Source of the DNA: Streptomyces cyaneofuscatus
GTDB lineage: Bacteria; Actinomycetota; Actinomycetes; Streptomycetales; Streptomycetaceae
Direction of reading: 5' to 3'
Assembly (NCBI RefSeq): GCF_000718135.1
Contig: NZ_JOEM01000001.1
Span: 372,001 to 436,000, forward strand
DNA length: 64,000 nucleotides
Notes under the pieces: model-generated
Database searches by the model: none
The model's input: the letters and a program-made list of their open reading frames with translations, nothing else
Told to the model about the DNA's origin: nothing
Program-made: the position numbers and the translations under genes
Shown: piece after piece, positions 45,164-56,025 of the stretch
Layout of the letters: every line of letters starts with the position of its first letter
Position numbering within the stretch: position 1 is the stretch's first letter

Positions 45164-46267
45164 ATGGAGATTCTGTTGTTCCTGCTCGCGATGTGCATGC
45201 TCGCCGCGATCATCGGCCCGTGGGTGATGCGGCGGCGGGGCGGTATCCGCCAGGTCGCCCCGGGCTCGCCGGACGCGGCCGACCCCGACACGTACGGCTT
45301 CGCCCGCCAGGAGGAGCTGGACGTCCGGATGCCGGGCCCGGACCAGGACCTCCTGGACGTCCTCGACGTCGTCCAGGCCACCCAGGACTGGCGGGCCGCA
45401 TCCCAGCTGCTTTCCGGTACGCCGAAGGAGGGCGAGGTCCGCTGGCAGCGGGTGCAGGCCTTCGCGGGCGCGGCCTCGCTGGAGCTGGCCCGGCAGCCGG
45501 GCAAGGGCGGCTCATGGCTGCGCGCCTGGCGGGCGGAGGCCCCGAAGGACGCGGGCGGGGCGGCGGTGCACGCGGAGTTCCTGGTGCAGCAGGCCTGGCG
45601 CTCCTCGTCGGCGGGGACCGACGACTTCCGGATCATCCTGGAGGAGGCCCGTACGGTCTGCGGCGAGGCGGCGCTGCTCGCTCCCGGCGACCCGGTGCCG
45701 TACATCGTGGAGCTGGCGGTGGCCCGCGGCCTGAACTACACCCCCGAGCAGTTCGACCAGCTCTGGGCGAAGATCATCGACCGGGCCCCGGCGCACATGG
45801 GCGCGCACATCGCGGCGCTGCACTTCCACTGCGAGAAGTGGCACGGCTCCCGCAAGGACGCCGACGCCTTCGCCACGGCCGCCGCCGCCCGCGCCCCGCA
45901 GGGCTCGCTGCTGGCCGCGCTGCCGCTGTTCGCGGTGTACGAGCACCTGCCGGAGGTCAACCTGGTGCAGGGCTTCTACCGCAGCCAGGTGGTGACCAGG
46001 GCGGTCGAGGGCGCGATGTTCGCGGTCCACGCGGCCCGCCCGGACGACCCGATGCTCGCCCACGTACGCCACCTGCTGGTGCTGTTCCTGGTCCACATGG
46101 AGCGCTGGTCGGAGGCGATGCACCAGCTGGTCCTCATCGACGGCCACGTGGGCGCGCTGCCGTGGACGGCGGACCCGGACCCGGCCGCGCAGTACACGGT
46201 CTACCGGGCGCTGGCGGTCGCCGGCTACGAGGCGAACGGCGGCTCCCCGGCGACGCTGCCGCGGTGA
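45164..46267 (+). CDS. Membrane-anchored hypothetical protein with helical repeats
   Basis: 367 aa. An N-terminal transmembrane helix (MEILLFLLAMCMLAAIIGPW) is followed by a basic RRRGG stop-transfer and a large soluble alpha-helical region with TPR-like spacing (AVHAEFLVQQAWRSS, PAHMGAHIAALHFHCEKWHG). No known domain recognised. ATG at 45164, no strong SD. Conserved position next to metB is recalled from other Streptomyces. Function unknown. Confidence 0.8.
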   Translation: MEILLFLLAMCMLAAIIGPWVMRRRGGIRQVAPGSPDAADPDTYGFARQEELDVRMPGPDQDLLDVLDVVQATQDWRAASQLLSGTPKEGEVRWQRVQAFAGAASLELARQPGKGGSWLRAWRAEAPKDAGGAAVHAEFLVQQAWRSSSAGTDDFRIILEEARTVCGEAALLAPGDPVPYIVELAVARGLNYTPEQFDQLWAKIIDRAPAHMGAHIAALHFHCEKWHGSRKDADAFATAAAARAPQGSLLAALPLFAVYEHLPEVNLVQGFYRSQVVTRAVEGAMFAVHAARPDDPMLAHVRHLLVLFLVHMERWSEAMHQLVLIDGHVGALPWTADPDPAAQYTVYRALAVAGYEANGGSPATLPR

Positions 46268-46335
46268 GGGGTGCTTCCGCAGGAGTTCTCGCCGGCGCTT
46301 CACTCCCGTTCCCTGGGGCTTCCTAGGATCTCGGC

Positions 46336-47151
46336 ATGGACTTTCACGCAGACGCGATTCCCGCTCCACTGAAACTCGGCCAAGGACCAGGTCTCCTCCT
46401 CGCACATGGTGCGGGGAGCGACATCCAGGACAGTTACGGGCCGGTGATCGAGCGGCTCGCCGCGGTCAGCACCGTGGTCGGCCCCGATCTCCCCGGGTCC
46501 GGGAACTGCCCCTTACCGCAGGGCCCGCTCACACTCGACGGAACAGCGGATCACCTGGTGGCGAGCGCGGTGCGCGCAGGCGTCGAATCCTTCGCGATAT
46601 CCGGATTCTCCCTGGGGACGGCCGTGGCCGTGCGAGCCGCCACCCGCCATCCCGAACGGGTCACCGGACTCATCCTGTCAGCGGGGTTCGCCCGTCCTGA
46701 TTCCCGGCTCCGCCTCGTCATCGACACCTGGCGCGCGCTCCTCCGGGACACCGGGAATTCCAGGACCCTCGCGTCCTATCTCTCCCTCGTCGTGGGCGGC
46801 CCGCAGTGGCTCGACGAGCGCACCCCGGAAGAGATCGAGGACCAGCTGGCCCAGTTCGCCACCGGGATGCCGGCCGGGGCCGACGCACAGCTGGCGCTGT
46901 TCGACCACATCGACGTGCGGGAAAATCTCCGCTCGATCACCGTTCCCACCCTCGTGGTCTCCCCCTCGGCGGACCTGATCGCCACCCCCCGTCACTCACG
47001 GGAGCTCGCCGACGGCATCCCGCACGCCGAGCTGGTCACGCTGGACTGCGGCCACGCCATCGCCGCGGAGCGCCCGGAGGCGTGGGCCGACGCGATGACG
47101 AAGTTCCTCACCGCCCTGCCCGTCGCCGGGGGCCCGGCCGGCGGGCTGTAA
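46336..47151 (+). CDS. Alpha/beta hydrolase
   Basis: 271 aa. Alpha/beta-hydrolase fold: oxyanion motif LAHGAGSDIQD, nucleophile elbow ISGFSLGTAVAV (Ser near 96), acid in VVSPSADLIA, catalytic His in LDCGHAIAAERPE. Substrate unknown. ATG at 46336; a TAGGAT hexamer at 46324-46329 places the predicted transcription start at about the start codon, so the transcript may be leaderless. Confidence 0.9.
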   Translation: MDFHADAIPAPLKLGQGPGLLLAHGAGSDIQDSYGPVIERLAAVSTVVGPDLPGSGNCPLPQGPLTLDGTADHLVASAVRAGVESFAISGFSLGTAVAVRAATRHPERVTGLILSAGFARPDSRLRLVIDTWRALLRDTGNSRTLASYLSLVVGGPQWLDERTPEEIEDQLAQFATGMPAGADAQLALFDHIDVRENLRSITVPTLVVSPSADLIATPRHSRELADGIPHAELVTLDCGHAIAAERPEAWADAMTKFLTALPVAGGPAGGL

Positions 47152-47173
47152 CGCGGACCGGGGACCGTGCCCG

Positions 47174-47206
47174 CCACCGGGCCCTTCATGTACGGGGGCC
47201 CGGTGG
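47174..47206. terminator. Bidirectional terminator
   Basis: CCACCGGGCCC (47174-47184) pairs with GGGCCCGGTGG (47196-47206) between convergent hydrolase and MFS genes. Confidence 0.75.
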
Positions 47207-47226
47207 CTCCCCGTACGCCCGGCCGG

Positions 47227-48435
47227 TCAGGCCTCGACGGCCGCCGCAGGCGACCGGCCGACGGCCGTGGTCACCCACGCGCCCACCGCGAGTGCTCCGC
47301 CCACCCACATCACCGCCGTGGTGCCGATGCCGTCCGCCGCGAGCCCGCCGACCAGCGCGCCCAGGGCGATGGCTCCGTTGAACACCCCGACGAACAGCGA
47401 GGAGGCCGCCTCGCGGGCGTCCGGGGAGGCGAGCAGGATCCAGGTCTGGGTGCTGACCGAGACACCTCCGTAGCTCAGGCCCCAGACCGCCATCAGCACG
47501 GCGGCGAGGGCCACCGACCCGCCCAGCCACGGCAGGACGGTCACGGTGGCCGCCAGGACCGCGGTGATCACCAGCAGCGTCCTGCGCGGCGAGCGGGCCG
47601 CCCCGGCCCCGGCCAGGAAGTTCCCGGCCACACCGGCGGCCCCGTACACCAGGAGCAGCGTGCCGACCGTTCCCGCGCCCACGCCGGAGACGTCCTCCAG
47701 CACCGGCCTGATGTAGGTGTACGCGGCGAAGTGACCGGTCACCACGAAGCCGACGACGACGAGCCCCGTACGCACCCGGACATCGCCGGACAGCCCCATC
47801 ACCCCGCCGAGCGGAATCGCGCGCTCCGCCGGCAGCCGGGGCAGCAGGACCGCCGCCGCGACCAGCACCACCAGTCCGAGCCCGGCGGCCGCGAGGAACG
47901 CGGACCGCCAGTCGGCCGCCGCTCCCAGGTACGTCCCGGCCGGAACGCCCAGTACGGACGCCACGGCGATGCCGCTGAAGACCAGCGAGGTGGCGGGGCC
48001 GGCCGACTTCGCCGGCACCAGCCGCACGGCGAGGCCGGCCGCGACGGCCCAGACGCCGCCCATGCCGATGCCGACCAGGACGCGGGCCGCGACCATGAAC
48101 CCGAAGTCCGGAGCCCAGGCCGCGCCCAGGTTGCCGATCACCAGCACGGCGACCAGCACACAGAGCGCCGTCCGGCGGTCGGCCCTGCCCAGCATCGGGA
48201 CGAGCACCGGGGCCGAGACGGCCGCGACCAGCCCGGTGATCGTCAGCGTGAGGCCGGCCACCCCCTCGGAGACCCCGAGCGACGCTCCCATCGGGGTCAG
48301 CAGCCCGACGGGCAGCATTTCGGACGTGACCACCGTGAACGTGCCCAGCGCCAGGGCCGCCACGCCCGCCCAGCCGCCGCGCGGTGACCTCTGGCAGGCG
48401 GACGGTGTGGCGGTGGATTCCTCGACCTGTGTCAT
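47227..48435 (-). CDS. MFS efflux transporter (DHA1/AraJ type)
   Basis: 402 aa, 12 hydrophobic segments. Motif A-like GRADRRTALCV after TM2 and the TM1 stretch FTVVTSEMLPVGLLTPMG with the E-x-x-P signature of the DHA1 drug/sugar efflux group. Start taken at ATG 48435; a TTG at 48447 is possible. Diverges from the LysR gene, which probably controls it through the palindromes at 48481-48506. Substrate unknown. Confidence 0.9.
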   Translation of the reverse strand: MTQVEESTATPSACQRSPRGGWAGVAALALGTFTVVTSEMLPVGLLTPMGASLGVSEGVAGLTLTITGLVAAVSAPVLVPMLGRADRRTALCVLVAVLVIGNLGAAWAPDFGFMVAARVLVGIGMGGVWAVAAGLAVRLVPAKSAGPATSLVFSGIAVASVLGVPAGTYLGAAADWRSAFLAAAGLGLVVLVAAAVLLPRLPAERAIPLGGVMGLSGDVRVRTGLVVVGFVVTGHFAAYTYIRPVLEDVSGVGAGTVGTLLLVYGAAGVAGNFLAGAGAARSPRRTLLVITAVLAATVTVLPWLGGSVALAAVLMAVWGLSYGGVSVSTQTWILLASPDAREAASSLFVGVFNGAIALGALVGGLAADGIGTTAVMWVGGALAVGAWVTTAVGRSPAAAVEA

Positions 48436-48480
48436 GCCTCCAGCCAACGGGCCACAGGGCGGGGGAACAACGGCCGACCT

Positions 48481-48506
48481 CTCATCCTTCTATGAGCGGA
48501 GCTCAT
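48481..48506. promoter_or_regulatory. LysR-type operator region
   Basis: ATGAGC-GGA-GCTCAT (48492-48506) is a perfect palindrome containing the LTTR T-N11-A pattern (T48493, A48505). An overlapping alternative, CTCAT-N6-ATGAG (48481-48496), shares its left half. Two overlapping arrangements fit LysR sliding-dimer regulation of the divergent MFS gene. Confidence 0.65.
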
Positions 48507-48565
48507 CGATGGACCGGCCACCCGCGAACACCGGTGCTGCCGCAACCTTTTTTTGAGGGGGACAC

Positions 48566-49462
48566 ATGAGCAGTCTGGACGCCCGCGAGCTGGAGGCCTT
48601 CCTCGCGCTGGCCGACGTACTCCACTTCGGGCGGGCGGGGGAACGCCTGTACGTCTCGCAGAGCCGCGTCAGCCAACTGCTGCGGTCCCTGGAGAGCAAG
48701 GTCGGCGCCCGGCTCGTCGACCGCACCAGCCGCCGGGTCCGGCTCACGCCGCTCGGCGAGCAGCTCCTCGCCGGGCTGCGCCCGGCCTTCGACGCCATCG
48801 TGGAGACGCTCGACGAGGTACGGGAGGTGGCGCGGGGTGTCGGGGGGCTGCTCCGGATCGGCTTCCAGGGCACGGCCGACGACCAGATCCTGAACGCCGT
48901 CGCGCTCTTCCAGAGCCGGTATCCGGACTGCGCCACGGAGATCGTGGAGATCCCCTTCTCCGACCCCTTCGGCCCGGTGCGGCGGCGGGAGGTCGACACG
49001 GCGGTGGTGCTGATGCCGGTCCAGGAGAGCGAGCTGGTGGTGGGCCAGGTCTTCTCCCGCCAGCCGCAGTCGCTCGCCGTGTCCGCCCGGCACCCCTTCG
49101 CGAGGCGCGATGCCCTGGACGCCGAGGACCTGGCGGCCTGCTCGCTCATCGGCGTCCACGGCGCGGCCCCGGAGTACTGGCGCCGCGCCCAGGCTCCCGC
49201 CGCCACCCCCGGGGGCGCCCCCATCTCCACCGGCCCCTCGGTGAGCACCCTCCAGGAGGGCCTGGCACTGGTCCAGGCGGACCGTGGCGCGATGCTGCTC
49301 TGCCACCCCACCGCCGACTACTACGGCCGCCGCGCGGTCACCTTCGTCCCCGTCACCGGCCTCCCGGACTCCTCGCTCGCCCTCGTATGGCACCGCCACC
49401 ACGAGACCGCCCGGACCCGCGCCTTCTCCCAGGCCCTCGCGGCCGTCGCCGACGCGGGGTGA
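48566..49462 (+). CDS. LysR-family regulator
   Basis: 298 aa. N-terminal HTH ([35 protein letters not shown], about 7-42) and periplasmic-binding-like effector domain (about 90-295). ATG at 48566 after GAGGGG. Divergent from the MFS gene. Effector unknown. Confidence 0.93.
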   Translation: MSSLDARELEAFLALADVLHFGRAGERLYVSQSRVSQLLRSLESKVGARLVDRTSRRVRLTPLGEQLLAGLRPAFDAIVETLDEVREVARGVGGLLRIGFQGTADDQILNAVALFQSRYPDCATEIVEIPFSDPFGPVRRREVDTAVVLMPVQESELVVGQVFSRQPQSLAVSARHPFARRDALDAEDLAACSLIGVHGAAPEYWRRAQAPAATPGGAPISTGPSVSTLQEGLALVQADRGAMLLCHPTADYYGRRAVTFVPVTGLPDSSLALVWHRHHETARTRAFSQALAAVADAG

Positions 49463-49551
49463 GCGGCCCGCCGACGCCGGCACCGCGGAATCCGGGCGGC
49501 CGTTGTCTTGTTGTACGTACCGAACCCCGACCGACCCGGAGGAGCCCCCGC

Positions 49552-50217
49552 ATGTTCCTGAACCGCCGCACCCCCGAGCTCCCCACCCCGGAGCAGGCCC
49601 TGCGCGGCCGCCCCGCCCCCGAATTCACCGTCCCCTCCCGCCACACGGTCCTGGGCAACCCGCTGGTGGGCCCGTACCCGGAGGGTCTGGAGGTGGCGGA
49701 CTTCGCGCTCGGCTGCTTCTGGGGCGCGGAGCGCAAGTTCTGGCAGACCGAGGGCGTCTGGACGACGCTGGTCGGCTACCAGGGCGGCTACACGGAGAAC
49801 CCGACGTACGAGGAGGCCTGCTCGGGCCTGACCGGCCACACGGAGGCCGTCCGCGTCGTCTTCGACCCGGCTGTGGTGTCGTACGAGGAGCTGCTGAAGC
49901 TGTTCTGGGAGTCCCACAACCCGACCCAGGGCTTCCGCCAGGGCAACGACGTGGGCACCCAGTACCGCTCGGCGGTCTACACCCACTCCCCCGCCCAGGC
50001 AGCGGCGGCGGACGCCTCCCGCGAGGCGTACCAGAAGGTCCTGACGGCCTCGGGCCACAAGGAGATCACCACGGAGATCCTCCCGGCCGAGGGCCGCCCG
50101 TTCTGGCCTGCGGAGGCGTACCACCAGCAGTACCTGGACAAGAACCCGGGCGGCTACTGCGGGATCGGCGGTACGGGGGTGTCCTGCCCGATCGGGGTGG
50201 CTCCGGTCGAGGGCTGA
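49552..50217 (+). CDS. msrA: Peptide-methionine (S)-S-oxide reductase
   Basis: 221 aa. Catalytic Cys in [13 protein letters not shown] (about 61), substrate loop [22 protein letters not shown], and C-terminal [13 protein letters not shown] with resolving cysteines. Repairs oxidised methionine using thioredoxin. An N-terminal extension of about 50 residues precedes the core, as in other actinobacterial MsrA. ATG at 49552 with GGAGGAG upstream. Confidence 0.96.
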   Translation: MFLNRRTPELPTPEQALRGRPAPEFTVPSRHTVLGNPLVGPYPEGLEVADFALGCFWGAERKFWQTEGVWTTLVGYQGGYTENPTYEEACSGLTGHTEAVRVVFDPAVVSYEELLKLFWESHNPTQGFRQGNDVGTQYRSAVYTHSPAQAAAADASREAYQKVLTASGHKEITTEILPAEGRPFWPAEAYHQQYLDKNPGGYCGIGGTGVSCPIGVAPVEG

Positions 50218-50311
50218 GCGGCCCTTTCCCGTCGGGGCGACGGCCGACCGTACCCGTCGGGGCGGCGGCCGACTGTGCCCCTCGGGGTGGCGGCCGGCTG
50301 ACGCGCGGACC

Positions 50312-51028
50312 TCAGCCGAGCATCGAGGGCAGCAGCCGGCGCAGCAAGCGCTCGAACAGGGCGTCCCGCTCGGCCGGGCCCGCCACAGGTGGCGGCCCCG
50401 CCGCCGTGAGGGCGGCCAGCAGGTGCGGATGGCGGCCCTCGGCTGCGACGGCGGCCAGGTGGGCCGCCTGGGCGGGCGGGTCGCCGGCGCCGGAGTCCTC
50501 GCCTGCGGCTGCCATGGCCTCGCGGCGGGCGAACAGCGTGGCCAGGCCGCCCAGGAGGCCGATCGCCTCCAGCTTCTGCCGGCTCGTACCGGGTGCGGGG
50601 GCCAGCACCGCCAGGGCGTGGTCCAGGTAGTCGATCGCGTGCGGGCCGAGCACCTCGCCCCGGCGGTCGTTCAGCTCCGGGAGCCAGGGGTGGCGGGTGT
50701 GGGCGGCCTTGGACTGGAGGGCCAGGCCGACGAGGTCGCCGAGCCAGTCGCCGCTGGGAGCGGCGGAGAGGTCCAGCTCGCCCGCGACCGCGTCGGCCAT
50801 GAGGTCCAGCAGCTCCTCGCGGCTCCCCACATACCGGTAGAGCGAGGCGGGCCCGGTGCCGAGCCGCTGCGCGACCGCGCGCATCGACACGGCCGCCAGC
50901 CCTTCGGCGTCCGCCAGGGCGAGAGCGGCGGCGGTGATCTCGTACCGGCTCCGCTCGGGCGCGGGTCCACGCGCGCCCCGCTCGGGGCGTGACCACACGG
51001 TTGTCGGCCGGGTCTCACGGTCGGCCAC
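50312..51028 (-). CDS. TetR-family regulator
   Basis: 238 aa. HTH AAVSMRAVAQRLGTGPASLYRYVGSREELLDLM (about 45-78) and TetR_C-type ligand domain. GTG at 51028. Diverges from an alpha/beta hydrolase; a 12-7-12 palindrome lies between them, so autoregulation and control of the hydrolase are likely. Confidence 0.92.
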   Translation of the reverse strand: MADRETRPTTVWSRPERGARGPAPERSRYEITAAALALADAEGLAAVSMRAVAQRLGTGPASLYRYVGSREELLDLMADAVAGELDLSAAPSGDWLGDLVGLALQSKAAHTRHPWLPELNDRRGEVLGPHAIDYLDHALAVLAPAPGTSRQKLEAIGLLGGLATLFARREAMAAAGEDSGAGDPPAQAAHLAAVAAEGRHPHLLAALTAAGPPPVAGPAERDALFERLLRRLLPSMLG

Positions 51029-51082
51029 GCCCCACCACCTTCCCTCGCACCTCAGCTCGTCAGCTCTTCGGACGGCTGTAGT

Positions 51083-51113
51083 CTAATACTGCGAACATCG
51101 ATCGCAGTATTAG
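51083..51113. promoter_or_regulatory. 12-7-12 perfect palindrome, TetR operator candidate
   Basis: CTAATACTGCGA (51083-51094), 7-base spacer, TCGCAGTATTAG (51102-51113). It ends 20 bases before the hydrolase start, in the TetR/hydrolase divergent promoter, and is much less GC-rich than its surroundings. Confidence 0.8.
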
Positions 51114-51132
51114 GCCGCCAAAGGAGCCCGCC

Positions 51133-52044
51133 ATGACCTGGACCGAACGCAGCTTCGCCCGCAACGGTGCGGTCGAGCTCGCCCACGACCGGCTTCAGGA
51201 GGGCACGGACGGCGAGCCGCTGCTCCTGGTGATGGGGCTGGCCGTCTCCCGGCACTGGTGGCCCGGGGAGCTGTGCGCGGCCTTCGCCGACGCCGGGTTC
51301 GCCGTCGCCCGCTACGACCAGCGCGACGCGGGCGAGTCCACCCGGCTGCCGAAGCCCGCCGCCCGGGGCAACCCCTTCGCCGCCCTGGCCGCCGGCCGTG
51401 GTGCCGCCTACACCGCAGAGGACATGGCCGACGACGCCGTCGCCGTCCTGGACGCGCTCGGCTGGGAGTCGGCGCACCTCTTCGGGCACTCGCTCGGCGG
51501 GGTCGTCGCCCAGCGGGTCGCGCTGCGCCATCCGGACCGGGTGCGCACGCTCACGTCGTCCGCCGCGCTGCCGAGCGACGTCGGCGGGCTCGGCACGTTG
51601 CGCCATCTGCGCCTGCTCACCCTCGCGAAGTTCGCCCGCGTCAAGCCCGCCGGGGACCGGGAGGGCCGGATCGCGGCGGGGCTCGCGGTGGCGCGGCTCT
51701 GCGCGTCGCCGGGCTACCCGTTCGACGAGGCGGAGGCTCTGGACCGGATCACCGCCGACGTGGACACCGGCATCGCCGACCCGGACGCGCAGTCCCGTCA
51801 GATCGGCGCCCGCTGGAGCGGCCCGCCCTTGTCCGAACTGCGCGTCCCCACCCTGGTGTTGCACGGTACGGACGACCCGCTGCTCAAGCCCTCCGCGGGA
51901 CGGGCCACCGCCGCGGCGATCCGCGACGCCGGGCTCGTACTCCAGCCCGGCGTCGGCCACGACATCCCGCGCGAGCGCCACGCGGCGGTCGCGGCGGAGG
52001 TGCGGGCGCTCGCGGACCGGGCGAGGGTGGGCGGACGCCCGTAG
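51133..52044 (+). CDS. Alpha/beta hydrolase
   Basis: 303 aa. Oxyanion region LVMGLAVSRHWW, RYDQRDAGES, nucleophile elbow LFGHSLGGVVAQ (Ser near 119), acid in LHGTDDPLLKP, His in GVGHDIPRERH. It resembles the DoxA/aclacinomycin methylesterase-type group found in actinobacteria, but the substrate is unknown. ATG at 51133 with AAGGAG upstream. Probably controlled by the divergent TetR protein. Confidence 0.92.
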   Translation: MTWTERSFARNGAVELAHDRLQEGTDGEPLLLVMGLAVSRHWWPGELCAAFADAGFAVARYDQRDAGESTRLPKPAARGNPFAALAAGRGAAYTAEDMADDAVAVLDALGWESAHLFGHSLGGVVAQRVALRHPDRVRTLTSSAALPSDVGGLGTLRHLRLLTLAKFARVKPAGDREGRIAAGLAVARLCASPGYPFDEAEALDRITADVDTGIADPDAQSRQIGARWSGPPLSELRVPTLVLHGTDDPLLKPSAGRATAAAIRDAGLVLQPGVGHDIPRERHAAVAAEVRALADRARVGGRP

Positions 52045-52142
52045 AGGTGCGGGTAGTCACGGGCCGGGCAAGCGTGGCCGCCGCGACCGTCGGGCGGGAA
52101 AAGCGGATGCCGAGGGGTGGCACGCGCCACTACGGTGCCCGG

Positions 52143-52577
52143 ATGGCAACATTCAGAAAGGTCCAGGTCACCTTCGACTGCGCGCAGCCCCAGCGCCTCG
52201 CCCGCTTCTGGTGCGAGGTGCTGGGTTACGAAGTCCCTGCGGCGCCCGAAGGGTTCGCGACCTGGGAGGACTACAACCGCTCGCTGCCTCCGGAGGATCA
52301 GGACAGGTCGTTCGCCTGCGCCGATCCGTCGGGGGTCGGCCCGCGCCTGTACTTCCAGCGCGTTCCGGAGGGCAAGGTCGTCAAGAACCGGGTCCATCTC
52401 TGTGTACGGACCGGCACCGGGCTCGTAGGTGCGGAGCGGCTCGCCACGCTGGAGGCCGAGCGCGACCGGCTGGTGGCGCTCGGTGCGGTGTGCGAGCGAG
52501 TGATGGTCGCCGACGAGGAGAACGAGTCCTGCATCGTGATGCAGGACATCGAGGGCAACGAGTTCTGCCTCGACTGA
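52143..52577 (+). CDS. VOC-family (glyoxalase-like) protein
   Basis: 144 aa. Two beta-alpha-beta-beta-beta modules: VQVTFDCAQPQRLARFWCEVLGY at the start and VHLCVRTG ... MQDIEGNEFCLD at the end, the latter with the usual metal-ligand Glu position. Enzymatic role unknown. ATG at 52143. Confidence 0.88.
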   Translation: MATFRKVQVTFDCAQPQRLARFWCEVLGYEVPAAPEGFATWEDYNRSLPPEDQDRSFACADPSGVGPRLYFQRVPEGKVVKNRVHLCVRTGTGLVGAERLATLEAERDRLVALGAVCERVMVADEENESCIVMQDIEGNEFCLD

Positions 52578-52584
52578 TGCGCGT

Positions 52585-52624
52585 GCCGTCGGCGCAGGGC
52601 CTTTCCGGGCCCTGCGCCGACGGC
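52585..52624. terminator. Bidirectional terminator
   Basis: A perfect 17-bp stem (52585-52601 with 52608-52624, 6-base loop) separates the VOC gene from the convergent PEP-mutase-family gene. Confidence 0.85.
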
Positions 52625-52634
52625 TGGTGTCGCC

Positions 52635-53396
52635 CTACTCCGCCCAGGGGCCGAGCATGCCCTTCATCGCGTCCGTCAACGCCATCTGGAGCAGCGGGCC
52701 GTAGGTGATCCGGCCGACACCGAGGCGGCGGAAGCGCTCAAGGTCGTGCTTGACCGGGTGGGCCGTGGAGTTGACGGGTACGGAGACGGCGGCCGTCACC
52801 GCCGCGAGCAGCTCGTCGTTGTCCTGGATCTTCACCGGGTAGACGCTGTCCGCCCCGGCCTGCTCCAGGGCTCGCAGCCGCTCGATCGCCTCGTCGAGGA
52901 CGGAGGCGGCATCCTCCGCGTGCAGGAAGAGATCCGTCCGTCCGTTGATCCATACCGGGACGCCCGCGTCGTCGGCCGCCGCGCGCAGGCCCGCGATGTA
53001 GTTCGCGTGCTCCTGGGTGGTGCGCACCCGTCCGCCCTCGGAGTGGACGGTGTCCTCGATGTTGAGACCGACGCCGCCGACCTTGATGAGCCCGGCGATG
53101 AGGTCCGCGGGCTTCTGCCCGTACCCGGCCTCCAGGTCCACGGAGACGGGGACGTCGACCGACGCGATGATCGGCCTGACGGCGGCCAGCACCTCCTCGA
53201 AGGTCTGCCCCTCCTGGTCCTCGGCCCCCCGGGAGTCGGCGAGCGGGTGACTGCCGACGGTCAGCGCGGGGAACCCGGCGGCGGCCGCCGTCCGGGCCGA
53301 CCAGGCGTCCCAGACGGTCGGCAGCACGAGCGGCTGGTGGTCGGCGTGCAGTTGCTTGAGGCGCTGAGCGCGCTCAACTGTGGTGCGAGAGTCCAT
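52635..53396 (-). CDS. Isocitrate lyase/PEP mutase superfamily enzyme
   Basis: 253 aa. PEP-mutase-like barrel: VLPTVWDAWSARTAAAAGFPAL, TVGSHPLADSRG, metal-binding VSVDLEAGYGQ, GLNIEDTVHSEGG. Members include carboxyphosphonoenolpyruvate mutase, oxaloacetase and 2-methylisocitrate lyase, which this short single-domain form cannot distinguish. ATG at 53396. No phosphonate genes nearby. Confidence 0.88.
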   Translation of the reverse strand: MDSRTTVERAQRLKQLHADHQPLVLPTVWDAWSARTAAAAGFPALTVGSHPLADSRGAEDQEGQTFEEVLAAVRPIIASVDVPVSVDLEAGYGQKPADLIAGLIKVGGVGLNIEDTVHSEGGRVRTTQEHANYIAGLRAAADDAGVPVWINGRTDLFLHAEDAASVLDEAIERLRALEQAGADSVYPVKIQDNDELLAAVTAAVSVPVNSTAHPVKHDLERFRRLGVGRITYGPLLQMALTDAMKGMLGPWAE

Positions 53397-53452
53397 GTCC
53401 AGGACCGTACCCCCGGACCGCGAAGTGAAGCGGTCACCGGCCGCGATCGGGG

Positions 53453-53836
53453 TCAGGCGGCCAGCCGTACGGTGCCCATCGGGCCCGCCGGGCGGCTGGG
53501 CTGACCGGTGGCCCGGGGCCGTGCCCCGGAGAGCCGGAGCAACTCGCCCTGAGCCAGCGCGAGGACATCGGCCAGGCTCAGCCCGAGCGCCCGCGCGGCA
53601 GCCGCCAGCACCTCTGACGAGGCCTCCTTGCGACCGCGCTCCACCTCGGAGAGGTAGGCCATGGAGATCCGCGCGGCGTCGGACACGTCTTTCAACGTAC
53701 GGCCCTGGGCCAGCCGTTCAGACCGCAGTACGTCCCCGACGAGGTCGCGCCAGAGCGGCTCCCGGGCCGGGGCGGGCCCGGGCGGGAACGGGTGCAGCGG
53801 GACGATGCGGGCTTGGTTCGTCGCTCGGAGGGTCAC
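53453..53836 (-). CDS. ClgR/PopR-like XRE regulator with LAA tail
   Basis: 127 aa. HTH_3 domain (about 32-95: [40 protein letters not shown]) closely matches ClgR and PopR, the activators of clp protease genes in Streptomyces. The chain ends MGTVRLAA; ClgR and PopR are known to be degraded by ClpP in a manner depending on C-terminal alanines. No clp gene is in the window, so this may be an additional family member acting in trans. Start at 53836. Confidence 0.85.
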   Translation of the reverse strand: MTLRATNQARIVPLHPFPPGPAPAREPLWRDLVGDVLRSERLAQGRTLKDVSDAARISMAYLSEVERGRKEASSEVLAAAARALGLSLADVLALAQGELLRLSGARPRATGQPSRPAGPMGTVRLAA

Positions 53837-53928
53837 CGCTCCAGCCTAGGAGCAGGGTGCCCGGCAGGCACGGCCCGGGCGTTGCGCTCCGGGCGGATCT
53901 GCTGAGGGCGAAGGTACGTGACAGACGG

Positions 53929-53976
53929 GGGCGTCACCGGTCCGGCGGGAAACCCCCGACCGGACCGGTGACGCCC
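53929..53976 (-). terminator. Terminator after gdhA
   Basis: Perfect 17-bp stem: 53929-53945 with 53960-53976, 14-base loop, just downstream of the gdhA stop. Confidence 0.8.
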
Positions 53977-53998
53977 ACGACCGTACGACCGTCAGTCG

Positions 53999-55908
<1,910 letters not shown>

Positions 55909-56025
55909 CGCCGCCCCCGTGCGTACTCGTGCGTCTGTTCCCGTCACGGTAAGGGATTGGTGAAGGCCGGCCGGGGCAAGGGGGTTACCCGTCAGGAACC
56001 ACGACACCTCGCCTGACGATCAGTC

